From positions 1 to 64,000 of the forward strand of contig NZ_LMJA01000005.1 of assembly GCF_001428895.1 (NCBI RefSeq): DNA of 64,000 bases. Reading direction: 5' to 3'. The DNA is from Mycobacterium sp. Root265. Its GTDB lineage: Bacteria; Actinomycetota; Actinomycetes; Mycobacteriales; Mycobacteriaceae. Position numbers and translations under genes: made by a program. The stretch's first letter is position 1. Each line of letters opens with the position of its first letter. Of this stretch, positions 54,540 to 61,389 are shown in pieces. The notes below the pieces were generated by a model that saw only the letters and a program-made list of their open reading frames with translations, ran no database searches and was not told where the DNA came from.

Positions 54540-55569
54540 CGGACAGCGATGGTGGCGACGGCCGTTGCTCAGCTGGGACCGGACCTGGCTGGGCGTGACC
54601 GCCATCGCCGTGGTGACGGTACTGATCGGCGCCATGCTGCTGGTGAAGGTCGCCGACATCGGCTACCGCACCTACACGGCGCGATTCCTGCAGGCCGCCG
54701 CCCTCAAGACCGGCAACCCGGTGACGGTGGCGGGCATCCCGGTCGGCGAGGTGACCGACATGAAGCTCGTCGGCGATCATGTCGAAGCCAAATTGAAGGT
54801 GCGCAATGACGTCGCGCTCGGGCAGGACTCCCGGGCGGTCATCAAGGTCACCACCATCCTGGGGTCCAGGTACCTGGCGCTGCAGCCCGCGGGGTCGGGA
54901 GCGTTGCCGGACAACACCTTCGACCTCAGCCAGACCGAGGTGCCCTACGACCTGCAGGAGGCGCTGGCCGATGTCACCACCACCTACGAACAGGTGGACA
55001 CCGACCAGTTCGCCCAGACGCTGGGCATTCTCGGCGAGCAGATGCAGGGGCTGCCCGAGGTGGTGCCCCAGGCCCTGACCAACACCCACACCCTGTCGAC
55101 GATCATCGCCGACCGCCGCGACCAGCTGGGTTCGCTGCTCAAGACCACCGAACTGGTCAGCACCACGTTGCGGCGCCAGCAGTCGGCGATCGGACAACTG
55201 GTCACCCAAGGCAACGATCTGGTCGGTGAGTTCGTGGCCCGGCGGGCGTCCTTCCGCGCACTGATGGCCTCGCTGACGAATCTGGTGGAAACCTTGAGCG
55301 GCATCGTCATCGACGACCGTCCGGAACTGGAGAACCTGCTCGTCAACCTCCGTGAACTCTCCGACATGCTCGGCAAGCACGACGATCTGTTGCGCAGCAC
55401 CCTGCAGGCCGGGCCGGTGGCGCTACGGGGGCTGACGAACGCCACGGGTACCGGCAATGCGGTGGACCTGAATGTGTCCAATGGGCTGCTGATCGACTCG
55501 TGGATGTGTGCGATCAGCGGCCGCGCCGAGCAGTTCGGGATGATCGAGTACTTCCAGGACTGCAAGTGA
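54532..55569 (+). CDS. mceC: MceC subunit
   Basis: 345 residues. It has a membrane segment near 21-43, the MCE domain (LKTGNPVTVAGIPVGEVTDMKL), a helical needle, and a Cys-containing end (SWMCAISG). It is unusually short, without the Pro-rich tail that some MceC proteins have. It overlaps mceD by 4 bases. Confidence 0.92.
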   Translation: MADGQRWWRRPLLSWDRTWLGVTAIAVVTVLIGAMLLVKVADIGYRTYTARFLQAAALKTGNPVTVAGIPVGEVTDMKLVGDHVEAKLKVRNDVALGQDSRAVIKVTTILGSRYLALQPAGSGALPDNTFDLSQTEVPYDLQEALADVTTTYEQVDTDQFAQTLGILGEQMQGLPEVVPQALTNTHTLSTIIADRRDQLGSLLKTTELVSTTLRRQQSAIGQLVTQGNDLVGEFVARRASFRALMASLTNLVETLSGIVIDDRPELENLLVNLRELSDMLGKHDDLLRSTLQAGPVALRGLTNATGTGNAVDLNVSNGLLIDSWMCAISGRAEQFGMIEYFQDCK

Positions 55570-56684
55570 GGCGGCCGTCGGTCAGGCTGCTCGCCATCGG
55601 TGCCGTTGCGGTGGTCGCGGCGGTGGTGGTGATCGGCGTCGGCTGGTCCTACGTCCGCGACCAGATCAACACCATCAGCGTCACGGCCCAGTTCGACAGT
55701 GCGGCCGGACTGTACGTGGGCAATGTCGTTGCTGTACTGGGCATGCCGGTCGGCCAGGTCACCGAGATCAACGCCAAGGGCGGCTACGTCGAGGTCGAGT
55801 TCAGCGTGGACAAGGACGTCGGGGTGCCCGCCGATGTACAGGCCGTCACCATCTCCAACTCCATCCTCACCGACCGGCAGATCGAGCTGACCCCGCCCTA
55901 CCGGGGTGGCCCGACACTGCAGAACCACGACACCATCGGACTGAACCGCACCAAGACGCCGGTCGAATTCGCCCGTGTTCTCGATGTTCTGGACAAGCTG
56001 TCGGCATCGCTGCACGGAGACGGCGCGGGTGACGGCCCGGTCGCCGATCTGGTGAACGCGTCCGCCGCAATCGCCGACGGTAACGGTCAGCAGATGAAAG
56101 ACGCGCTCGGTGAACTGTCGAACGCCCTGCGGCTCAGCGCCGATCGCGGCAGCCTGACCCGCGATCAACTCACCACCAGCATCCGCAACCTGAGCTCGCT
56201 GGTCGAGGCCACCGCCCGCAACGACGCGACTCTGCGGGAATTCGGCACGTCGGTGAACCAGCTCAGCCAGGTCCTGGCCGATGAGCAGTTCGGTACCGGC
56301 ACCACCGGCAAGAAGATCAACGATGTGATCACCCAGGTCGGTGAGGTGTTGTCCACTCACCGCGATGCGGTCAAACAGATCATCCTCAACGGCAACACCG
56401 CGGTGACCACGACGGTGGACCACCAGCGTGACCTCGCCGAGTTCCTCGACCTGACCCCGATGACGCTGGACAACCTGTACAACATCGTCGATCAGAAGAA
56501 TGGCTCGGCGCGGGTGCACGTCCTGGTGGACAAGGTGCTGTTCGACAGCCAGACGGTCAAAGAGATGTGCAACATGATGGGTCTGCGCCAATTGGGTTGC
56601 AGCACCGGAACGATGCAGGATTTCGGTCCGGATTTCGGGCTGTCCTACATGCTCGACGGCATGGCTGCGATGGGGCAGAAGTGA
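55566..56684 (+). CDS. mceD: MceD subunit
   Basis: 372 residues from GTG 55566. It has an N-terminal membrane segment, the MCE domain (SAAGLYVGNVVAVLGMPVGQ) and a long helical region (NASAAIADGNGQQMKDALGE). It belongs to the Mce complex. It overlaps mceE by 4 bases. Confidence 0.92.
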   Translation: MRRPSVRLLAIGAVAVVAAVVVIGVGWSYVRDQINTISVTAQFDSAAGLYVGNVVAVLGMPVGQVTEINAKGGYVEVEFSVDKDVGVPADVQAVTISNSILTDRQIELTPPYRGGPTLQNHDTIGLNRTKTPVEFARVLDVLDKLSASLHGDGAGDGPVADLVNASAAIADGNGQQMKDALGELSNALRLSADRGSLTRDQLTTSIRNLSSLVEATARNDATLREFGTSVNQLSQVLADEQFGTGTTGKKINDVITQVGEVLSTHRDAVKQIILNGNTAVTTTVDHQRDLAEFLDLTPMTLDNLYNIVDQKNGSARVHVLVDKVLFDSQTVKEMCNMMGLRQLGCSTGTMQDFGPDFGLSYMLDGMAAMGQK

Positions 56685-57877
56685 GGGCGCGGCTGCGCAG
56701 GTCCGTCCTGCCACTGGCCATCGCGACCTGTCTGGGCGTGTCCGGCTGCGCGACGGAGGGGCTGGCCAGCCTGCCGCTTCCGGCGCCCGGGGTGGGCTCG
56801 GGCGGCTACGAGCTGACCGCCGTGTTCGGCAATGCGCTCAACCTGCCCGCCAACGCGAAGGTGAAGCTTGCCGGCGCCGACATCGGTCAGGTCGAGACGA
56901 TGGTGGCCCGCAACTACACCGCCGTGACCACGCTACGGATCCTCGACGGGGTGCAATTGCCGCAGGGCAGTACCGCCGAATTGCGTTCCGCGACACCGCT
57001 GGGTGATGTGTTCGTCGCGATCAAACCGCCGACGCCCATCGCGGCGGACGCGGTGCTGCTGCGTGACGGTGACACCATCGATCTGGATTCCACCACCGCG
57101 GCCGCGACGGTGGAGTCGCTGCTGAGCTCGGCCGCCGTCATGGTCAACGGCGGCGCGGTGCGTAACCTCACCAACATCATCAACGGCGCGGGCAAGGCGA
57201 CCGGCGATCAAGGCAAGGCCTTCGGGGATCTGATCGCCAAGACCAACCACACGCTGGGCACGCTGAACGCCCGCTCGGACCAGATCTCCACGGCACTGAC
57301 CGAGACATCGGGGTTGCTGGGTGAGATCGAGGCCAAGAACGACACCATCGGCGAACTGATGGACGCGGCGGGCCCGGCCACCGAGACACTGGCCGCGCAC
57401 ACCACCCAGATCACCGATCTCGTCCAACTGATCGGCGACACGTCCGTGCAGCTGCAGAAGTTCCCGTCGATCGCGGGCACCGACACCAGTGGCCGCAGCG
57501 CCATCGCCGATATCAACAGCGTGGCCGGCGCCTGGAACGATGTCGCGCTGGCGCCCGATGCCAGCCTGTACTCGCTGAACCGGCTGATGCCGGCCCTGGT
57601 CAAAGCGACTGCCAGTAACGCGATCTCGACCAGGGCGAGCATCGACCGGCTGGTACTGGGTTCGATACCGGACATCGGGTTCGCCGGTGACGCCGGTCTG
57701 CACGGTCCCAAGCGCTACAACTGGCATCAACTGGTCGGCTCGTTGCAGTACACCCTGCTGCGGTTGCAGGAACGCGTCGTCGGGCGCGGACCCGGGGTAC
57801 CGCAGGTCCCGGTGATACCGAGTCCGACCGAACCGGGGCAGATCATTCCGGCACCCGCACCGGAGGCCCCCCGATGA
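56681..57877 (+). CDS. mceE: MceE subunit, lipoprotein (LprK-like)
   Basis: 398 residues from GTG 56681. The signal ends in a lipobox VSGC with C23, as in MceE/Lpr proteins, so it is lipid-anchored. The MCE domain (NLPANAKVKLAGADIGQVE) and helical region follow. It overlaps mceF by 4 bases. Confidence 0.92.
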   Translation: MRARLRRSVLPLAIATCLGVSGCATEGLASLPLPAPGVGSGGYELTAVFGNALNLPANAKVKLAGADIGQVETMVARNYTAVTTLRILDGVQLPQGSTAELRSATPLGDVFVAIKPPTPIAADAVLLRDGDTIDLDSTTAAATVESLLSSAAVMVNGGAVRNLTNIINGAGKATGDQGKAFGDLIAKTNHTLGTLNARSDQISTALTETSGLLGEIEAKNDTIGELMDAAGPATETLAAHTTQITDLVQLIGDTSVQLQKFPSIAGTDTSGRSAIADINSVAGAWNDVALAPDASLYSLNRLMPALVKATASNAISTRASIDRLVLGSIPDIGFAGDAGLHGPKRYNWHQLVGSLQYTLLRLQERVVGRGPGVPQVPVIPSPTEPGQIIPAPAPEAPR

Positions 57878-59124
57878 TCGCCGGTCTGGCCGATGCCCTG
57901 GTCGGCGTGGTACGCGCCGGGCACCGCAAGCGGGCGTGGCTGTCCGCGGGGGCGCTGGCGATGACGTTCGTCATCGCCACCGGGTACCTGCTGATCGGTG
58001 CACTGCAGGTCAATCCGTTCGACTCGGACTACCGGGTCACCGTGCAACTACCCGAATCGGCGGGCCTGCTGCCCCACCAGGACGTGACGCTGCGCGGGGT
58101 GCCGGTGGGCAAGGTCGAGCGGCTCGACATCACCCCGGCCGGGGTCGACGCGGTCATCGCGGTGAAATCCTCGGCGCCCATCCCGATGTCGAGCGATGTC
58201 CGGGTGTCCGGGCTGTCGCCGGCCGGTGAGCAGTACATCGACTTCGTGGCATCCTCCAACGACGGACCATTCCTGGGGGACGGCAGCATCGTCGAGCAGG
58301 GGCGTGCGACGGTGCCGGTGAGCCTGGCCGATCTGCTGGCCCATGCCGACGGCGCACTGGCCCAGGTGGACACCGCAAAGCTGGACATCATCCGGCGCGA
58401 GTTGAGCCTCAGCGAGGAGGGCCCGCAGAAGCTCGCCGACATCATCGACGGCGGGACGTTCCTGCTGTCCACCCTGGACTCGGTGCTCCCGGAGACCACC
58501 AGCCTGCTGCGGACAAGTCAGTCGGTGTTCACCCTGGTCGCCGACAAGAACGCCGGAATCGACGTGGCGGCAGACAATCTGGGGTCCACCCTGGACGGTG
58601 TCAGCCGGATGCGGGAAGGCTACCGTCGGCTCACCGATCAGGCGCCGGGCGCGCTCACCGATATCGACAACCTGTTCGCCGACAACTCCGACACGATGGT
58701 GCAACTGCTCGGCAACCTCACCACCACATCGAGGCTGCTGTACCTGCGCGTGCCGGCGCTCAACGCGTTGTTCCCGGACTACCGCACCTCGGTGCTGGAC
58801 GCGCTGGGCAGCATCATGCACGACAACGGGCTGTGGGCCACCGGCGAGATCTACCCGCGGTATGCCTGCGACTACGGAACACCGCGCCGCCCACCGTCAT
58901 CGGCGGACTATCCCGAGCCCTACATGTACACCTACTGCCGCGACGACCATCCCGGGGTGCTGGTCCGGGGAGCCAAGAATGCACCCCGCCCAGCCGGGGA
59001 CGACACCGCAGGCCCGCCGCCCGGCGCGGACCTCGGCCGCATGACGGATCCGACGCCCAAGGGCCGGTTCACCATTCCCACGCCATACGGGGGCCCGGTG
59101 CTGCCCATCGAGCCGCCCCGCTGA
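57874..59124 (+). CDS. mceF: MceF subunit
   Basis: 416 residues. It has a membrane segment near 27-50, the MCE domain (SAGLLPHQDVTLRGVPVGKV), a helical region, and a C-terminal tail rich in Pro and Gly. It completes the six-subunit set. The Mas gene follows after 13 bases. Confidence 0.92.
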   Translation: MIAGLADALVGVVRAGHRKRAWLSAGALAMTFVIATGYLLIGALQVNPFDSDYRVTVQLPESAGLLPHQDVTLRGVPVGKVERLDITPAGVDAVIAVKSSAPIPMSSDVRVSGLSPAGEQYIDFVASSNDGPFLGDGSIVEQGRATVPVSLADLLAHADGALAQVDTAKLDIIRRELSLSEEGPQKLADIIDGGTFLLSTLDSVLPETTSLLRTSQSVFTLVADKNAGIDVAADNLGSTLDGVSRMREGYRRLTDQAPGALTDIDNLFADNSDTMVQLLGNLTTTSRLLYLRVPALNALFPDYRTSVLDALGSIMHDNGLWATGEIYPRYACDYGTPRRPPSSADYPEPYMYTYCRDDHPGVLVRGAKNAPRPAGDDTAGPPPGADLGRMTDPTPKGRFTIPTPYGGPVLPIEPPR

Positions 59125-59137
59125 GATAGGAGTAGAT

Positions 59138-59755
59138 GTGACAGTGACGACCGACAAGAAGACCGAAGACGATCAGCTCACGGCGCAGGACACCATCGAC
59201 GATGCCGAGACCACCGATACCGGGACCACCGAACCCGAGGCCGGCGAACCCGAGTCCCCGGAACAGCCCGCGCCGACCCGGCGCCGACGCGTTCTCGTCG
59301 CGGCCGTGATCGCGGTATTCGTTGCCCTGGTGGCGGTCTCGGGTGTGCTGGGGTGGCTGCTCTGGCAGAGCCATCAGGTGACCCAGGCCGAACAGCAGGC
59401 GCGCGATGCGGCGGTGTCCTATGCGCAGGTGCTCACGAGCATCGACTCCAACAAGGTCGACGAGAACTTCGATCAGGTGCTGGCGGGCGCCACCGGTGAA
59501 TTCAAGGACATGTACTCGGAGTCCAGCGTGCAGTTGCGGCAGTTGCTGATCGACAACAAGGCCACCGCGCACGGTGTCGTGGTGGAGTCGGCCGTGCAGT
59601 CGGCGACCAAGGACAACGTGGTGGTGCTGCTGTTCGTCGACCAGTCGGTGGCGAACGCGAGTGTGCCGGACCCGCGGCTGGATCGCAGCCGTATCAAGAT
59701 GACGATGGAGAAGGTCGACGGTCATTGGCGCGCAGCCAAAGTCGAGCTGCCCTAG
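59138..59755 (+). CDS. Mce-associated membrane protein (Mas/Mam-like)
   Basis: 205 residues from GTG with a ribosome site ATAGGAG. An acidic, disordered N-terminus of about 48 residues is followed by one membrane helix (about 52-74) and an extracytoplasmic NTF2/SnoaL-like domain (DARDAAVSYAQVLTSID-type onset; KVDGHWRAAKVELP end). Proteins of this type are thought to stabilise Mce complexes. It is followed after 2 bases by the MPT64-like gene. Confidence 0.85.
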   Translation: MTVTTDKKTEDDQLTAQDTIDDAETTDTGTTEPEAGEPESPEQPAPTRRRRVLVAAVIAVFVALVAVSGVLGWLLWQSHQVTQAEQQARDAAVSYAQVLTSIDSNKVDENFDQVLAGATGEFKDMYSESSVQLRQLLIDNKATAHGVVVESAVQSATKDNVVVLLFVDQSVANASVPDPRLDRSRIKMTMEKVDGHWRAAKVELP

Positions 59756-59757
59756 AC

Positions 59758-60537
59758 ATGCACCTGGGCAAGGTTTGCGGAGCATTCATGGTGTCCGCCG
59801 GGATGCTGACGGCGCCTCCCGCGGCGGCATCCCCGGTGACATTCTGCGATGAGCTCGCCGGCAGCTGGAACGGTCAGTACTGCCAGACCTCGGTGGCCTC
59901 GGAGCGTAATGCGGTGCGCGATATCAAGATCGCCGTGCCGGGAGAGCTCATCGATGATCCGGTCGCCGGGCCGGTGCTGCGCAACTACCTGAGCACCCTG
60001 GTCGACAACTGGACCCGGGTGGGTCGTGGCATGGCGGCAAACAGCTTCGGCGAGGCCAACTATCAGGTGTTCCGGCACGGTGACACCACGTCTGCGGTGT
60101 TCCGGGAGACCTATCACGCCGACGGACCGGATTTCAACAATGCCTACCGCACCTTCACTTTCGGCGGTGGCAGGCAACTACAGCTGGCGGATCTCACCAG
60201 GCCCGGAGTGGAACCGCTCACGGCCATCGAACCGTTGGCGCGGCCCTTCGTCGAGCAGGCGCTGAATCAGGCACCGCCGCAACATCAGCCGGGCAGCTAC
60301 CCGTTCCAGCCCGAGCGCTGGACACCGGACAAGGTGTACTCCGGCGGCTATAAGGCGTGGGCGCTGACACCCGATGAGCTCATCCTCTACATGCCGGATT
60401 ACCCGGTCGCGCGGGACACTCCGACCGATTTCACACCCGGTGTCATGCAGTGGTCGATGGACGGCGGCACCGTGCAGGCGCGTATCCCGCTGTCGGTGCT
60501 GAGCCCGATCCTGCGGCCCGAATACGGCGGGAGCTGA
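59758..60537 (+). CDS. Secreted MPT64/RsiV-like (DUF3298) protein
   Basis: 259 residues from the ATG at 59758. A signal peptide ends near PPAAASP. The mature start VTFCDELAGSWNGQYCQ parallels the MPT64 N-terminus (a Cys-x-EL then G-x-x-C pattern). A DUF3298-type domain (YRTFTFGGGRQLQLADL) follows. MPT64 is a secreted antigen with esterase activity reported for the tuberculosis protein. Here it sits at the end of an mce operon, 2 bases after the Mas gene, which suggests a role with that importer. Confidence 0.75.
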   Translation: MHLGKVCGAFMVSAGMLTAPPAAASPVTFCDELAGSWNGQYCQTSVASERNAVRDIKIAVPGELIDDPVAGPVLRNYLSTLVDNWTRVGRGMAANSFGEANYQVFRHGDTTSAVFRETYHADGPDFNNAYRTFTFGGGRQLQLADLTRPGVEPLTAIEPLARPFVEQALNQAPPQHQPGSYPFQPERWTPDKVYSGGYKAWALTPDELILYMPDYPVARDTPTDFTPGVMQWSMDGGTVQARIPLSVLSPILRPEYGGS

Positions 60538-60560
60538 CTCGGGGGAGCGCTCCTGGCCCC

Positions 60561-60639
60561 TAGGAGCGAGATCGACCTCAGGGTCGTGATTCGGCGTCCA
60601 TGACGTCATTCCACAGCGCTGAGGTCGATCTCGTCCCTA
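60561..60639. repeat. Large inverted repeat between convergent genes
   Basis: Arms at 60561-60581 and 60619-60639 match at 19 of 21 positions, with a 15-bp perfect core (CGAGATCGACCTCAG at 60567-60581). The spacer contains the palindrome ATGACGTCAT around 60600-60609. It lies between the convergent mce operon and yajQ. It may be a bidirectional terminator or a dispersed extragenic palindrome. Confidence 0.6.
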
Positions 60640-60671
60640 GTAGGACCACACGGGTCCCCTGCCGGAGTCCG

Positions 60672-61163
60672 CTACCGGTAGTTGACGAACTGCAGCGCCA
60701 CCTCGAGGTCGGCGCCGCGCAACAGGGCCTGCACCGCCTGCAGGTCGTCCCGCTTCTTCGAACTCACCCGGATCTCCTCGCCCTGGATCTGCGCCTTGAC
60801 GCCCTTGGGGCCCTCATCGCGGATCAGCTTGGTGATCTTCTTGGCGTTCTCGCTGTCGATGCCCTGCTTGATGCTGCCGATCACCTTGTAGGTCTTGCCC
60901 GAGGGCTGCGGCTCGCCGGCGTCGAACGCCTTCATCGAGATGTCGCGGCGGATCAACTTCTCCTTGAACACGTCGACGGCGGCCTTGACGCGCTCCTCGG
61001 TGGAGGAGACGAGAATGATGCCTTCCTCACCCTGCCACTCGATGGTGGTGTCGGTGCCGCGGAAGTCGAACCGGGTGGACAGCTCCTTGGCTGCCTGGTT
61101 GAGCGCGTTGTCGACCTCTTGTCGATCTGCCTTGCTGACGACGTCAAAGCTTGAATCCGCCAC
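60672..61163 (-). CDS. yajQ: YajQ family nucleotide-binding protein
   Basis: 163 residues from the GTG at 61163, preceded by GAGGAGGC. The N-terminal [20 protein letters not shown] and the later [23 protein letters not shown] are typical of YajQ. Members bind c-di-GMP in some species and nucleic acids in others. In mycobacteria the role is not known. It is divergent from the tRNA-Tyr gene. Confidence 0.92.
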   Translation of the reverse strand: MADSSFDVVSKADRQEVDNALNQAAKELSTRFDFRGTDTTIEWQGEEGIILVSSTEERVKAAVDVFKEKLIRRDISMKAFDAGEPQPSGKTYKVIGSIKQGIDSENAKKITKLIRDEGPKGVKAQIQGEEIRVSSKKRDDLQAVQALLRGADLEVALQFVNYR

Positions 61164-61239
61164 TGGAGCCTCCTCATGGTGCTGGCCGTTTTCGTCTTCA
61201 GTACATCCTCGTTGTACCCTGCTACTCGCACCAAATTCC

Positions 61240-61322
61240 GGCAGGTTGCCCGAGCGGCCAATGGGAGCGGACTGTAAATCCGTCGGCTTACGCCTACACA
61301 GGTTCGAATCCTGTACCTGCCA
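61240..61322 (+). tRNA. tRNA-Tyr (GTA)
   Basis: The acceptor stem GGCAGGT pairs with ACCTGCC (61315-61321), followed by the discriminator A. The anticodon GTA is at 61274-61276 in CTGTAAA. The T-arm ACAGGTTCGAATCCTGT is perfect. A long variable arm (CGGCTTACGCC) shows a class II tRNA, as expected for bacterial tRNA-Tyr. No encoded CCA follows directly. Confidence 0.95.
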
Positions 61323-61328
61323 CACCAG

Positions 61329-61355
61329 TCAGGCCCCCTCATCGAGGGGGCCTGA
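61329..61355 (+). terminator. Hairpin terminator after tRNA-Tyr
   Basis: A perfect 12-bp stem (TCAGGCCCCCTC / GAGGGGGCCTGA) with a 3-base loop starts 7 bases after the tRNA. There is no T-run. It also lies just beyond the convergent 3' end at 61390. Confidence 0.75.
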
Positions 61356-61389
61356 CGTGTGTGAGCGGTAGGGATCTATCCGATGCCGA

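Noticed and set aside
50225-59755. Assigning the operon to a numbered M. tuberculosis mce locus (mce1-mce4)
   Set aside because: Family signatures distinguish subunits A-F but I cannot rank the locus by eye, and the location beside gpsA does not match any M. tuberculosis mce locus I know.
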